This document shows positions 8,453 to 18,214 of a DNA stretch of 64,000 bases, piece by piece. Within the stretch, counting starts at the first letter, position 1, and each line of letters begins with the position of its first letter. Below the pieces are notes generated by a model. It was not told the DNA's origin and did not search any database. It was given only the letters and a program-made list of their open reading frames with translations. The position numbers were made by a program, and so were the translations under genes. The DNA is taken from assembly GCA_009917455.1 (NCBI GenBank), contig QZDS01000001.1:124001-188000 (forward strand). The letters are read 5' to 3'. The DNA is from a bacterium 1xD8-48. Its GTDB lineage: Bacteria; Bacillota; Clostridia; Lachnospirales; Lachnospiraceae.

Positions 8453-8480
8453 TTGACACAGCCGAGATAAACTATATCCA
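8453..8480 (+). promoter_or_regulatory. candidate sigma-A promoter of the Na/Pi symporter gene
   Basis: TTGACA at 8453-8458 and a weak TATCCA at 8475-8480, spaced 16 bases, lie about 55 bases before the ATG. A second TTGACA occurs near 8391 with an AT-rich downstream region. Assignment is by eye. Confidence 0.35.
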
Positions 8481-8533
8481 TAATACAGCAAAATAACGTC
8501 GGTTACACATAAAAAACGGAGGGGATAAAATTT

Positions 8534-10276
8534 ATGGATATTTTTGACGCGCTTACTATGATTGGCGGATTAAGTCTGTTTCTTTTTGGTATGAATATCA
8601 TGGGGCAGGCTCTGGAGCGGCGTGCGGGAGGAAGTCTCCGCCTGCTTCTGGGCAAGCTTACCACTGGCCGGGCTGCCGGACTTTTTACCGGCCTGTGCGT
8701 CACGGCTGTAATTCAGAGTTCCTCGGCAACCACAGTCATGGTAGTGGGCTTCGTCAATTCGGGTCTTATGTCTCTGACGCAGGCCATCAACGTGATTATG
8801 GGGGCAAATATCGGAACCACTGTCACCGCATGGATTTTAAGCCTGTCGGGAATCGACAGCGGCAATCTGTTTGTACGGCTCTTAAAGCCTTCTTCCTTTA
8901 CACCGGTACTGGCCTTTCTCGGCATTATCTTTTTTATGTTCCTGAAAGATACCAAAAAGAAAGAGACCGGCGCCATCTTACTTGGATTCGCCACGCTGAT
9001 GTTTGGCATGGAAACTATGTCGGGAGCCGTTTCCGGCCTCGCAGACATTCCCGCTTTCCAGAATCTTTTTCTCCTGTTTAAAAACCCTGTTCCGGGCGTG
9101 CTTGCCGGAGCATTACTCACTGCTCTTATCCAGTCCAGCTCCGCTTCCGTCGGTATTTTACAGGCATTGGCCGTAACAGGTCAGGTTTCTTACGGGGCGG
9201 CGATTCCCATTATTATGGGGCAGAATATCGGAACCTGTGTTACCGCCATGATTTCCTCCATCGGTGCAAACAAAAATGCCCGACGCGCCGCAATGGTTCA
9301 TTTGTCCTTTAATGTCATAGGAACCGCCGTCTGGCTCGGGCTGTTCTGTATCATAAATACGGCCTTTCGCCTGCCTTTGCTTGACCGGCCTGCTTCCCTT
9401 TTTGGCATCGCTGCCTCGCACTCTGTTTTCAATATTTTATGTACGCTGCTGATGCTGCCCTTGTCCGGTTTTCTTGAAAACCTTGTGAAAAAGCTGGTTC
9501 CCGACGCCCGAAAGCCGGAAACAACGCCGGAGCTTGACGAGCGTCTCCTTGCCACTCCGCCGATTGCGTTAAACCGTTGCCGCGAGGTAGCGTCGGATAT
9601 GGCCCGGACGGCCGCGGCCGCGCTGAAAGAGTCCCTCCTTGCATTAAAGGCTTATTCTCCGAAGCTGGCCGCCTCTGTCAGGGAAAAGGAAGAAAAAACC
9701 GATTATTATGAAGATATTTTAAGCACTTACCTGGTAAGGCTCAGCGCATGTCAAATCAGCGCGGCGGACAGCACGGAAGCCGCGAAGCTGCTTAAAATGA
9801 TTGGCGATTTTGAAAGAATATCGGACCATGCCGTAAATCTGCTGGAATCGGCGGAAGAAATGATAGAAAAGAAGCTCCCCTTCACCGACGCTGCCAGAGG
9901 GGAACTTTCCGTAATTTCCGCGGCGGTTGAAGAAATACTCACTCTGTCCATGAGCGCTTTTTTAAACAATGACTTAAACGCCGCCTCCATGGTAGAGCCT
10001 CTTGAGCAGGTTATCAACCGGTTAAAGGAGCAAATGCGCACCAGACATATTCTGCGCTTGCAGCAGGGAAACTGCTCCACCACCGCCGGGTTCATATGGT
10101 CGGATTTGCTGACGGATTTGGAGCGCACTGCCGACCACTGCTCCAATATTGCCGGATGTATGACAGATATTTCCCAGGGCAGCATGAATCTGCACGAATC
10201 CCTGCGGGAAATCCGGGAAGGCAGCGGGGATTTCCTCCCGAAATATAACGAATATGCCCGCAAGTATTCCCTGTAG
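8534..10276 (+). CDS. Na/Pi cotransporter family protein with PhoU-like tail
   Basis: 580 residues, ATG preceded by GGAGGGG. The membrane half (1-320) has the inverted-repeat signature of the NptA/YjbB family: the first QSSSATTVMVVGFVNSGLM at about 60 and the second QSSSASVGILQAL near 205, each followed by a G-x-N-I-G-T motif. Residues 345-570 form helical PhoU-type domains (IGDFERISDHAVNLLE, and DLLTDLERTADHCSNIAG with metal-ligand-like E/D-R-x-x-D). The family exports or imports phosphate with sodium. It stands alone on the plus strand and converges with the MFS gene. Confidence 0.9.
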   Translation: MDIFDALTMIGGLSLFLFGMNIMGQALERRAGGSLRLLLGKLTTGRAAGLFTGLCVTAVIQSSSATTVMVVGFVNSGLMSLTQAINVIMGANIGTTVTAWILSLSGIDSGNLFVRLLKPSSFTPVLAFLGIIFFMFLKDTKKKETGAILLGFATLMFGMETMSGAVSGLADIPAFQNLFLLFKNPVPGVLAGALLTALIQSSSASVGILQALAVTGQVSYGAAIPIIMGQNIGTCVTAMISSIGANKNARRAAMVHLSFNVIGTAVWLGLFCIINTAFRLPLLDRPASLFGIAASHSVFNILCTLLMLPLSGFLENLVKKLVPDARKPETTPELDERLLATPPIALNRCREVASDMARTAAAALKESLLALKAYSPKLAASVREKEEKTDYYEDILSTYLVRLSACQISAADSTEAAKLLKMIGDFERISDHAVNLLESAEEMIEKKLPFTDAARGELSVISAAVEEILTLSMSAFLNNDLNAASMVEPLEQVINRLKEQMRTRHILRLQQGNCSTTAGFIWSDLLTDLERTADHCSNIAGCMTDISQGSMNLHESLREIREGSGDFLPKYNEYARKYSL

Positions 10277-10340
10277 CTTTGCCGTCTCTTTTTCGCCAGA
10301 CCTCGGGACGCTTCATTTTTTTCCGGGACCGGCGGCAGTT

Positions 10341-11528
10341 TCATGCGTTCTGTCCGCGCCGGGACAGATAAATTTTGAGTGCCCCGAGCAATAGCAAGTC
10401 CGCCAGAACCGCAGCCACCACAGACCACATTCCGTAGACGATTCCGGACTGCTGGGCAATTTTTCCAATAATTGACGGCATAATAATGGAGCCGAAGCTG
10501 GCGATGGTCAGCATGAAGCTCCATGCAAGCCGGTACTTTTGAATAATATAGCCCGCTACCGAAACTGTAGTCGGATAGATTCCCGACATACTGAAACCAA
10601 ATCCCATAATGCCGATTACAATCATTCCCGTACTTTTTCCAAAGAGAAGCACAAAGAAAAAGAGGGCAAAGCCGATTCCCATGAAAACCAGCAAATTTTC
10701 TTTTTTCATTTTTGTGGAAAGCCACGCCACGGTTAATCTCCCTGCCAGAATCATAACCCACAGCACGCTCGCCATTATCTGGGAAAGAGCCGCGCTTAAA
10801 AGACCGGAATCTTCAAAATAAGTAATCAGCCATCCGATAACTCCCTGTTCCGCGCAAAGATAGACAAACAGGACGGCTGTGCACAGCACAAAAAGCGGCT
10901 CCTTAAAAAACTGATAGTCTGATTTTCCTTTCTCCCGCTTCTCCTTTACCACTTTGTCGTTTCCCATGGGCATCAGAAAGTACAGTATCCAGGTGAGGAT
11001 TCCCATTCCCAGCATAAAAAAGCAGATATACAGCCAGTATTTTCTGTCAAAAGAAGTTACCAGTGTAAGCAGGAGGGGGAAAACAAATGCGCCTGTTGCG
11101 AACATGGCATGAAGGCCGTTGATTGCCCATGCCTTACCGGGCGCCAGACCATTGATGTTGGTGTTGTTAAAATTGCTGGAAGCCCCTCTTGCCAGCCCTG
11201 TCAAAAGAAACGCAAGCATAAGTACCGGACGGCTTCCTCCGAAGATTAAAAACAGAAACGAGATTGAAAAAAGACTTTCAAAAATCAGCATGCTCCTTTT
11301 TCTTCCCAGATAAACGGCCAGAATACCCGACAGAAATCCCGCCGCCAGATTCCCAATGGAATGAAGGCTGACAAGCAGACCGCTGAAAGCATAGTCAAGC
11401 CCTTTCGCCTCCCTGATAAAAGGAAGAAGGGAGCCTATGGACAGCGTCAGCATACCATTTATAAGAAACGCCCCGTAGCTGAAGAAAAACTGCCGCCTTT
11501 TTTCTCTGGTATTCAATAATTCAAACAT
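10341..11528 (-). CDS. major facilitator superfamily permease
   Basis: 395 residues with about 12 membrane helices. Features are FSYGAFLINGMLTLSIGSLLPFI in helix 1, the YLGRKRSMLIF loop after helix 2 corresponding to the MFS motif A region, and GMSG/IYPTTVSVAGYI near helix 10 as in FucP/GlpT-distant sugar-type MFS proteins. The substrate cannot be read from the sequence. It has its own ATG and no co-transcribed partner, and a strong terminator lies just upstream for the next gene. Confidence 0.8.
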   Translation of the reverse strand: MFELLNTREKRRQFFFSYGAFLINGMLTLSIGSLLPFIREAKGLDYAFSGLLVSLHSIGNLAAGFLSGILAVYLGRKRSMLIFESLFSISFLFLIFGGSRPVLMLAFLLTGLARGASSNFNNTNINGLAPGKAWAINGLHAMFATGAFVFPLLLTLVTSFDRKYWLYICFFMLGMGILTWILYFLMPMGNDKVVKEKREKGKSDYQFFKEPLFVLCTAVLFVYLCAEQGVIGWLITYFEDSGLLSAALSQIMASVLWVMILAGRLTVAWLSTKMKKENLLVFMGIGFALFFFVLLFGKSTGMIVIGIMGFGFSMSGIYPTTVSVAGYIIQKYRLAWSFMLTIASFGSIIMPSIIGKIAQQSGIVYGMWSVVAAVLADLLLLGALKIYLSRRGQNA

Positions 11529-11564
11529 GATTTTTTCTTATCCTCTCCTGTAAAAGACTGTAAA

Positions 11565-11595
11565 AAGGGTGCGGACTGATAAGCTTCGCACCCTT
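11565..11595 (-). terminator. rho-independent terminator of the FlxA-like gene
   Basis: AAGGGTGCG and CGCACCCTT form a perfect 9-bp stem with a 13-base loop. On the minus strand it is followed by TTTTAC. It lies about 80 bases past the FlxA-like stop codon. Confidence 0.8.
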
Positions 11596-11677
11596 AATCA
11601 TTGCTGTTGTATTTACTATACCATACCCGCAAAACAAAGTCTATCAGTTTTCCGAAAGAAAGGACAGAGCAAAAATA

Positions 11678-12373
11678 CTATAACCGGATATCCACAGGCG
11701 TATAGGCAGTTGAAGCTTCTTTTTCTTCCCTGTCCTCCTTCGTGTCCGAAGCTTTCTTTTCCTCCTCCTTTGTTTCTGAATCCTCCGCCTTTTTCAGGGT
11801 CTCGCCCATGTCCCTTAAAGTATTCATCTGTGATTCCGATGCCGCCTGCGCGCGCTTTTCCACTTCTGCAAGTTCCTTTTCCTTATCGGAGGTATCGCCG
11901 CTCTCCATCTTGATTTCCGATTTTATAATCCCTGCCCTGTTTTCCATTCTCTTTGCCGTATTTCCCTGAATCCGCGCCTGTCCCGCCGCCACGTCGGCGG
12001 AAATAATGGCTGACATTCCTGCCTCGGACATGCCGCCTGCCTGACTGCCTTTACCGGTTCTTGCGTTTCTGCTGCCGCCGGTCAGCTCCGTTACCGGCGA
12101 GTCGGATTTTTCCTCCTGCTTTTCTCTGCGCAGCTCAATCTGATGCTGGCGAAGCTGGATATTCAGGTCATTGATTTCCTGCTGAATTTCCTGACGCTTC
12201 TTCATCTTTTCCTCCGGACTTAAATTTTCATCCGAAGAAATGTCCTGCAATTTTTTCTGTGCGTCTGAAATCTGTTTCTGAAGCTGCCTGCTGTAAGCAT
12301 CAGTCCCCTGGCCGATTCCCGTCATACTGTTCCCACTCTGCATCCCTGCCCCGTTTACTCCGTTAATCTGCAT
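11678..12373 (-). CDS. FlxA-like coiled-coil protein
   Basis: 231 residues, ATG behind GGAGGC. Residues 25-110 carry the FlxA-like pattern (YSRQLQKQISDAQKKLQDISSD, then EEKMKKRQEIQQEINDLNIQLRQHQIE), a helical coiled coil with a conserved NLSPEEKMKKRQE loop. The C-terminal half is polar and highly charged (ETKEEEKKASDTKEDREEKEAST). There is no signal peptide or membrane segment. Function is unknown; FlxA-like proteins are common in Clostridia. The gene is monocistronic, with its own terminator. Confidence 0.75.
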   Translation of the reverse strand: MQINGVNGAGMQSGNSMTGIGQGTDAYSRQLQKQISDAQKKLQDISSDENLSPEEKMKKRQEIQQEINDLNIQLRQHQIELRREKQEEKSDSPVTELTGGSRNARTGKGSQAGGMSEAGMSAIISADVAAGQARIQGNTAKRMENRAGIIKSEIKMESGDTSDKEKELAEVEKRAQAASESQMNTLRDMGETLKKAEDSETKEEEKKASDTKEDREEKEASTAYTPVDIRL

Positions 12374-12521
12374 TTTTCTGCCTCCTTGCTGCCTGACAAA
12401 ATCCTAAAATATATTGTCAGGAATGTTTTTATATTTGTATTACATTCTCTGCATAGAGTTTCGGGAGGTTCTTCCTGTTAATTAAGAGTCTTTGCGCAAA
12501 GCGTCCTTTTTTTGTTGCGAA

Positions 12522-13895
12522 CTATTCCAGCATCATCATAACGGTTAAAACAAATCCGTTTTTTTCCTGCCGGACGTCAATATCTCCGTGATATTTTCTG
12601 GCAACCTTCTGCATGTTTTTCAATCCGAACCCATGCCCGCTCCCGCCCTTTGCACTCTCCGGCAGGCCGCTCTCTCTGTCTGTAATAAGATTCCCGATAA
12701 AAGGATTCCGGACTTCTATCATATATACATTTCTCTGCCGCCATGATTTTATGTCAATGAAAGGGCGCTCACAGCCTTCTGCGGCCTCCATTGCATTGTC
12801 CAGCGCGTTGTTCAAAATAATGCTGACATCAAAGGCGTTTATTCCGGTTTTCTCCGGATAATGAAAATCGCAGATAAAGCCAATGCCCCTCTCCTGTGCT
12901 TCCTTCCGTTTTTCCGCCAGTATGACGTCCGTCACCGGATTTCCGGTTTTCATTTCTTCCTCAATTTTATTTAGCTGTTCTTTCAGACCTGACAGATAAA
13001 CTTCCGCCTCCCGGTGCTCCTTTTTATCCAGAAGCGCTTCCAGAGTCAGGACATGATTGCCCATATCGTGTTTCAGCCCACGGATATCGCTGTAAACAGC
13101 CTCCATCTGACCGATATGCCTTCGCATATCCGTCATCTGCTCCGCCAGCACAGCGCTTTCCTTTTCCCTTCTGTGGCTGCCCTTAATGCTCTGATACAGC
13201 ACGATTGTGGTGAGGATTGCCCCGTACGATACCATTTGATACAGAGCCCTTATCCACATATACTGAGAATAAACATTCCAGATATAGGTGCCGAAGGTTC
13301 CCAGCCAGATATCAGAAAAATAAAGGAAAATCAAATAGCCGGTCAGTGCCAGAAAGGGCGTTGCCAGCATCAGAGCCAGCTCCTTTACCTGCATATTTTC
13401 TCTTTTATGGACATATATCCTGTTTATCATCCTGACAAGCACTTTCATAGTAAAAAAAGTCAAAATCACATAAATAATTTCTATCGCCGCAAAACATACG
13501 AACTGCCGCCATAAATTCTGCAGGACATAAGGCAGATAAATAATTTTTTCAAATAAAATATCTATTGGAATAATTGCCAGACTGCCGGTAATGGCATTCA
13601 GAAGATACATCAGCATGGCAAGAAAAAGTTTCTGGGCATAGTTTCGCCGGTCACAAAGGCACATCGCCCCAAGAGATGCCAGAGCCCCCATTCCATAGGC
13701 TATGATGCTGTCCATCTCCCACGGAACAAAATAAGCCACATACATCACCGCCACATAGGCAAGTCCCGTCGCCCCTGCCTTTCTTTTTCCGTTCAGATAC
13801 GGTTCTGTAAAACGGCCAAACCAGAAACCGGTTATGCCAATCCGTATAAGAGCGCAGACCTGCGCCGTCATGTCCCAATATCTATCCATATCCAT
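12522..13895 (-). CDS. GHKL-type sensor histidine kinase (AgrC-like)
   Basis: 457 residues. The N-terminal 230 residues hold about six membrane helices. A coiled segment follows (AEQMTDMRRHIGQMEAVY), then the GHKL phosphoacceptor region with GLKHDMGNHVLTLEALL near 275 (candidate His in K-H-D) and an HATPase_c_5-type domain with ILNNALDNAMEAAEGC and the glycine box GGSGHGFGLKNM. It overlaps the response regulator stop codon by one base (TGATG), so the two are translationally coupled. Kinases of this class usually sense peptides, but no AgrD/AgrB gene is visible nearby. Confidence 0.85.
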   Translation of the reverse strand: MDMDRYWDMTAQVCALIRIGITGFWFGRFTEPYLNGKRKAGATGLAYVAVMYVAYFVPWEMDSIIAYGMGALASLGAMCLCDRRNYAQKLFLAMLMYLLNAITGSLAIIPIDILFEKIIYLPYVLQNLWRQFVCFAAIEIIYVILTFFTMKVLVRMINRIYVHKRENMQVKELALMLATPFLALTGYLIFLYFSDIWLGTFGTYIWNVYSQYMWIRALYQMVSYGAILTTIVLYQSIKGSHRREKESAVLAEQMTDMRRHIGQMEAVYSDIRGLKHDMGNHVLTLEALLDKKEHREAEVYLSGLKEQLNKIEEEMKTGNPVTDVILAEKRKEAQERGIGFICDFHYPEKTGINAFDVSIILNNALDNAMEAAEGCERPFIDIKSWRQRNVYMIEVRNPFIGNLITDRESGLPESAKGGSGHGFGLKNMQKVARKYHGDIDVRQEKNGFVLTVMMMLE

Positions 13896-14605
13896 CAGCC
13901 CAGTCCTCTTTTCCGGTTATACCTCAGGTATCCTTTCACAAACTCGGGATAATTCTTTTTTGACATCAGCGTCTGCCCTTTTTCCAGAAAAACCGTGGAG
14001 GAATCATATTTCACCACATACTTAAAGTGAATCAGATACGACCTGTGAGGACGGAAAAAATCCTCTCCAAGCTCCTTCTCCAAATCCGTTATCTTTCCGT
14101 AATACTCGATTTCCTCCTTCAGCGTATGCAGGATGATTTTGCGGTTAAAAACCTCCGCATAAACAATATCGCCGTAGAGGATTCTCATATGGGAGCCGCC
14201 GGACTTTACAAGGAGCGATTTTTCCTGCTCCTGCCGACGGCTGTTGCGTTCCCCGCACTGGTCCGCAGCGCGGCGGAGCACCTCCTCAAACTTTTCGTCG
14301 CAAAAAGGCTTGACCAGATAATGGAAAGCCCCCACGTCAAAGGCCTGAAACACATAAGATTCCGCTGCCGTTACAAAAATCAGAATGGTTTCTTCATTGA
14401 AGGCCCGCAGCCTCCTCGCTGCCTCCACCCCGTCCATTCCGGGCATCTGAATATCCAAAAACAGAATATCCGGCTGCTCCCCGGCCAATAGCAGTTCTTC
14501 CCCGCCTGCATAAAAACAGAGATTTGCCCGGGGATACAGCTTTTTTATTTTACCCGCAAGCAAATCTCTCACTTCTTTTTCATCATCGCATATCGCTATC
14601 AGCAT
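13895..14605 (-). CDS. LytTR-family response regulator
   Basis: 236 residues. REC domain at 1-118 with acidic pair D7/D8, phosphoacceptor D51 (ILFLDIQMPGMDG), Thr near 79 and Lys in LVKPF near 98. A LytTR DNA-binding domain occupies about 130-232 (GDIVYAEVFNRKIILHT, FFRPHRSYLIHFKYV, LMSKKNYPEFVKGYLRY). It is the first gene of a two-gene operon with the AgrC-like kinase. It lies 120 bases downstream of vanT, and whether it is read from the van promoter is unclear. Confidence 0.9.
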   Translation of the reverse strand: MLIAICDDEKEVRDLLAGKIKKLYPRANLCFYAGGEELLLAGEQPDILFLDIQMPGMDGVEAARRLRAFNEETILIFVTAAESYVFQAFDVGAFHYLVKPFCDEKFEEVLRRAADQCGERNSRRQEQEKSLLVKSGGSHMRILYGDIVYAEVFNRKIILHTLKEEIEYYGKITDLEKELGEDFFRPHRSYLIHFKYVVKYDSSTVFLEKGQTLMSKKNYPEFVKGYLRYNRKRGLG

Positions 14606-14726
14606 TTTGTCTATCCTTCAATCCATGGTTCTTTATTGCCGTTTTCCTCATTCCTGAGCATGCTCCAGATATATTACTTTCTCCACAGCATAATACAATA
14701 ATCCCCCAAAGATGTCCAGCATGATT

Positions 14727-16904
14727 CTAAATCTTTACAATCACCGGCAGCCGTCCTCCCATTCTGCCAAGCAGCTCATTGCTGATGCTCTCTGCATTGT
14801 CCGCCACGGCGGAAGCTCTGATCTCACCGTCTCCCTCCATTCCTATCAGCGTCACCACATCTCCTCTTGCCACCTCTCCGGCGTCCGTTACATCGACGGC
14901 AAGCTGGTCCATGCAGACTCTCCCCACCACGGGAACAGCCTGTCCGTTGACAAAGACCTGTCCCCTTCCGCAGGACAATGCTCTGGGATAACCGTCTGCG
15001 TAGCCTATGGAAAGCAGCGCAATCCGGCTCTCCCGCTCCGCCGTATACGCCCTCCCGTAGCCCACGCTCTCTCCCTCCTTTATATTACGCACTAAAGCAA
15101 CACGGCATTTCAGGGAAAGCACCGGACGCAAATCCGGCTTTAACAGCGTGTCATCTCCAGGAGAGCTTAAAACTCCGTAAAGGGCAATTCCGATTCGCAC
15201 ATAATCGCAGGAAAGCTCCGGATAATTCAAAAGACCATAGCTGCTTTGCATATGCAGTTTGGGAACCGGAATTCCTTTTTCTTCCATCTCTTCCACCAAC
15301 CCGTAGAAGTGCGCAATCTGTCCTCTGGTAAAAGCCTCGTCCGCAGGCTTTGCGCTGTCCGCACAGCAAAAATGGGTAAACATCCCGTCTATACGGAGAT
15401 TTTTCATGGAAAAGATTTTTTCCACCTTCGAAAATTCATCCCAGGGAATTCCCAGCCTGTGCATTCCCGTATCTATTTTCAAATGAGTTTTCACAAAAAC
15501 TCCCTGTTTGTTCAGTACGGACGCATACTCAAAGCTTATCAATGTCTGAGACAAATCATATTTTTTCAACTCCCGGACGCGGCTTACGGCAGTATAACCA
15601 AGAATCAGAATTTCCCCTTTGATGCCATACCGCCGCAGCGCAATCCCCTCGTCGATGGTCGCCACGGCATAACTCCCAACGCCCATTTTATTCAGATGGA
15701 CGGCGATTTCATAAGTGCCGTGTCCATATGCCTGCGCCTTTACCACCGCCATCAGCCGACAGTCTTTTGGCATGATTTTTTGTATTTCCCTTACATTGTG
15801 TTCCAGATTGTTTAAGTCTGCCTCCACATAGGCCCTGTCCGTCCCTCTGTCTGTTGTTCTCTTCTTCGGTTTGAAATTATCCGTAAAAACCGTTATCACA
15901 ATACCGGCAAGAGTGGAAAGTATGCATACTGCAAAATAGTGTGCCACGCTGTTTTCCACAAGAAGCTCCTGCAAATGAAGAATTTTGGCAAAAAGCCGGA
16001 GCGCCACAATTACCATGGGATGAATGATGTAAATTACCAGGGACAGCGTTCTGACCCTCGTAAGCCTCTTTCCCTTAAAGCTCAGAATGATGCGAAACAG
16101 GAAGTACATGCAGGGCAGAAGGAATACATACATGCTGTCATGCCGCTGTACCCCCAGCCTGTGCAGGGCCATTGCCTCCCCAAACATCAGTGCAAAGCTG
16201 ACTGCAAATCCAAGGCAGTTTTTTATCAGGAACCGCTCTGCACTTTGGGAAATAAATCCGTTCCTGCCAAAAACGCCTCCTGCATTATCCGCAAGAAATC
16301 CCCCCAGCACGAAAAACACCGGCGCAAAGAAAATCCCGTTCCTCGTATAATCCGACACCTGAAAAATCAGCATATAAAAATACCTGAAAGCCGGAATCCT
16401 TTCCGCAAATCCGTAATAGCTGTCTCCAAACAGACCCAGGGCATATAAAACAGCGGTTACGGCAATCGCCTTTTTGTAATCCAGCCGCCTCACCAGATAC
16501 CAGGCAAGGATTCCTCCTGCTGCCGATGCGGGCAGATACCACAGGTGGTACAGGGTGCCGTCAAACAAAATATCCTTTATCAGCTCCGGCAAAAGGGGCG
16601 TCTGCCGGAAATATCCGTTATAGATATTAACGGGAATATAAATCACAATTGCCAGCGCATAGATGGACACCGTCCTTTTCACAAAGGAAAACATCCTCCC
16701 CTCATCACGGGAATATCTGGAAATCAGAAAAAATCCCGATGTCATAAAAAAGAACGGCACGCCGATACGGGCGATAATTCTTGTCAAAATGAAATCTCCC
16801 TCCGCGCTGACAGAGGTCAGGGGCGAGGTGTGAATGGCAACTATCAGGTAAGCCGCAATCAGCCGGAAGCGGTCGATTCCTGTATAAGATTTATTTTTAT
16901 TCAT
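14727..16904 (-). CDS. vanT: VanT-type membrane serine/alanine racemase
   Basis: 725 residues from the ATG at 16904; it overlaps the end of vanG by 8 bases with GGAGAAGAG upstream. Residues 7-345 are an acyltransferase-3-like membrane domain with about ten helices and an early His25. Residues 358-725 are a fold-type III PLP racemase: the PLP lysine is K389 in AVVKAQAYGHG, and later motifs are RIGIALYG and the Tyr-bearing SVGYGRAY. This two-domain plan is specific to VanT, which makes D-Ser for D-Ala-D-Ser peptidoglycan precursors. Size matches known VanT proteins. Serine versus alanine preference cannot be proved by eye, but the vanG neighbour favours serine. Confidence 0.9.
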   Translation of the reverse strand: MNKNKSYTGIDRFRLIAAYLIVAIHTSPLTSVSAEGDFILTRIIARIGVPFFFMTSGFFLISRYSRDEGRMFSFVKRTVSIYALAIVIYIPVNIYNGYFRQTPLLPELIKDILFDGTLYHLWYLPASAAGGILAWYLVRRLDYKKAIAVTAVLYALGLFGDSYYGFAERIPAFRYFYMLIFQVSDYTRNGIFFAPVFFVLGGFLADNAGGVFGRNGFISQSAERFLIKNCLGFAVSFALMFGEAMALHRLGVQRHDSMYVFLLPCMYFLFRIILSFKGKRLTRVRTLSLVIYIIHPMVIVALRLFAKILHLQELLVENSVAHYFAVCILSTLAGIVITVFTDNFKPKKRTTDRGTDRAYVEADLNNLEHNVREIQKIMPKDCRLMAVVKAQAYGHGTYEIAVHLNKMGVGSYAVATIDEGIALRRYGIKGEILILGYTAVSRVRELKKYDLSQTLISFEYASVLNKQGVFVKTHLKIDTGMHRLGIPWDEFSKVEKIFSMKNLRIDGMFTHFCCADSAKPADEAFTRGQIAHFYGLVEEMEEKGIPVPKLHMQSSYGLLNYPELSCDYVRIGIALYGVLSSPGDDTLLKPDLRPVLSLKCRVALVRNIKEGESVGYGRAYTAERESRIALLSIGYADGYPRALSCGRGQVFVNGQAVPVVGRVCMDQLAVDVTDAGEVARGDVVTLIGMEGDGEIRASAVADNAESISNELLGRMGGRLPVIVKI

Positions 16905-17964
16905 GCTCTTCTCCGTCGCCTGTATACAGCCCCGCCAGTTTATCCAGCATTTCCGCAAATGACAGGCCGATTCCCTTCATCATATTGGGATAGCGGCTGT
17001 GAGCGGTAAAGCCCGGAATCGTATTCACCTCGTTAAAAACGATTTCCTTATCCGGCGTCAGAAACATATCCACTCTTGCAAAGCCCTCGCAGCCAAGCGC
17101 CCTGTAGATGGTCTTTGCCGCCTCCTGAATCCTCTTTTCCGTATCTGTGTCAATTCTCGCCGGCATATGGATTCGGGAGGATTTCAGGGTGTATTTTTCC
17201 GTAAAATCAAAAAATCCTTTCGACAGCTCAATTTCATCCACCCGGCCCACTATAAGCTTTTCCCTGCCAAGCACGGCGCAGCCCACCTCAAAGCCCTCCA
17301 CCGCCTCCTCCACTATTACCTTGCTGTCATGGGACAGGGCAAGCGTTATGGCACTGTCAAGCGCATTTTCTTCCGCCACCTTCGTGATGCCAAAGGAGGA
17401 GCCCGCCCGCAAGGGCTTTACAAAAAGTGGAAAAGACAGGCTTTTTCTGATTTTCTCACCGGCCTTTTCCTTTTCGCTCCGTCCGAAAACCACGGATTTC
17501 GACACTTTTATCCCCGCCAGAGCCGCCAGCTTGTGGGCTCTGGCTTTATCCATGCACAAAGCGGAGGAAAGAATGCCGCACCCGATAACCGGAATGCCTG
17601 CCAGTTCAAACACCCCCTGAACAGTTCCGTCCTCCCCGTTTTTCCCGTGCAGCACGGGAAAAACAAGGTCCGCCTCCATCAGCTCGAAGCGTTCGCCGGA
17701 AAGCACAAGAAAGCCTCTGTGGGAGGGATTCGCAGATGGAACAACCTCCCGCAGCTTTCCCTCTTCCTTTTCCCACATACCCTCTGCAATTTTCCTGTAC
17801 TGTCCGGTATAGTAATACCACTTGCCCTCTCTGGTAATTCCAATTGGAAGGATATCATATTTTTCCATATTCATATTTTCCAGAACTGCCGCCGCGGACT
17901 GCAGCGACACCTCATGCTCCGTGGATTTTCCACCGAAAATTACAGCAATTTTCTTTCTGCTCAT
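16897..17964 (-). CDS. vanG: VanG-type D-alanine--D-serine ligase
   Basis: 355 residues, ATG with AGGAGA upstream. An ATP-grasp D-Ala-D-X ligase: N-terminal FGGKSTEHEVS at 10-20, HGKNGEDG at 106-113, KPLRAGSSFGI at 183-193, omega-loop EKY at 256-258 and metal/phosphate motif NEVNTIPGF at 311-319. Presence of EKY and coupling to a VanT-type racemase argue for a D-Ala-D-Ser ligase of the VanC/E/G group rather than a housekeeping Ddl. It joins D-Ala to D-Ser for precursors with lowered vancomycin affinity. It is the first gene of a vanG-vanT unit with its own VanR-box candidate. A definite call against Ddl needs a phylogeny. Confidence 0.85.
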   Translation of the reverse strand: MSRKKIAVIFGGKSTEHEVSLQSAAAVLENMNMEKYDILPIGITREGKWYYYTGQYRKIAEGMWEKEEGKLREVVPSANPSHRGFLVLSGERFELMEADLVFPVLHGKNGEDGTVQGVFELAGIPVIGCGILSSALCMDKARAHKLAALAGIKVSKSVVFGRSEKEKAGEKIRKSLSFPLFVKPLRAGSSFGITKVAEENALDSAITLALSHDSKVIVEEAVEGFEVGCAVLGREKLIVGRVDEIELSKGFFDFTEKYTLKSSRIHMPARIDTDTEKRIQEAAKTIYRALGCEGFARVDMFLTPDKEIVFNEVNTIPGFTAHSRYPNMMKGIGLSFAEMLDKLAGLYTGDGEEHE

Positions 17965-18183
17965 TTTGTTATATTCTCCTGTTCTGATTTCCTGCGGGTA
18001 TTGCCTTTATTCCTGTGGGCGCCGGGCCAGGCGGGCATGCTTACATGCACATCTGGCGGCTGCCACAGGTCTTATCTGTTCTATGAAGATAAGACGGTGC
18101 CCCGCTCTGACACTCATTGTATCTAAAGCAGGGACGCCGTTTCTTTCTTTGCTCCTAAAATATTCAATTATTTTTCTGCGGAT

Positions 18184-18201
18184 TTTCTTATGATTTTCCT
18201 A
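18184..18201 (-). promoter_or_regulatory. candidate VanR box upstream of vanG
   Basis: Read on the minus strand, TAGGAAA and TAAGAAA repeat 11 bases apart, the spacing expected for an OmpR/VanR-class dimer on one DNA face. About 40 bases around it match the segment upstream of vanR almost base for base, including the downstream TCCGCAGAAAAA stretch. It lies about 220 bases before vanG and just after the vanS stop. Confidence 0.6.
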
Positions 18202-18214
18202 ATATCCATGCCGG

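Noticed and set aside
9751-10761. Long minus-strand frame opposite the Na/Pi symporter
   Set aside because: It overlaps two well-supported genes in other frames and has a composition unlike real proteins of this genome.
18000-18120. Possible extra van gene or riboswitch between vanS and vanG
   Set aside because: No frame longer than about 60 codons with a ribosome site was seen. A 9-bp dyad (GTCTTATCT/AGATAAGAC) is present but matches no riboswitch I know.
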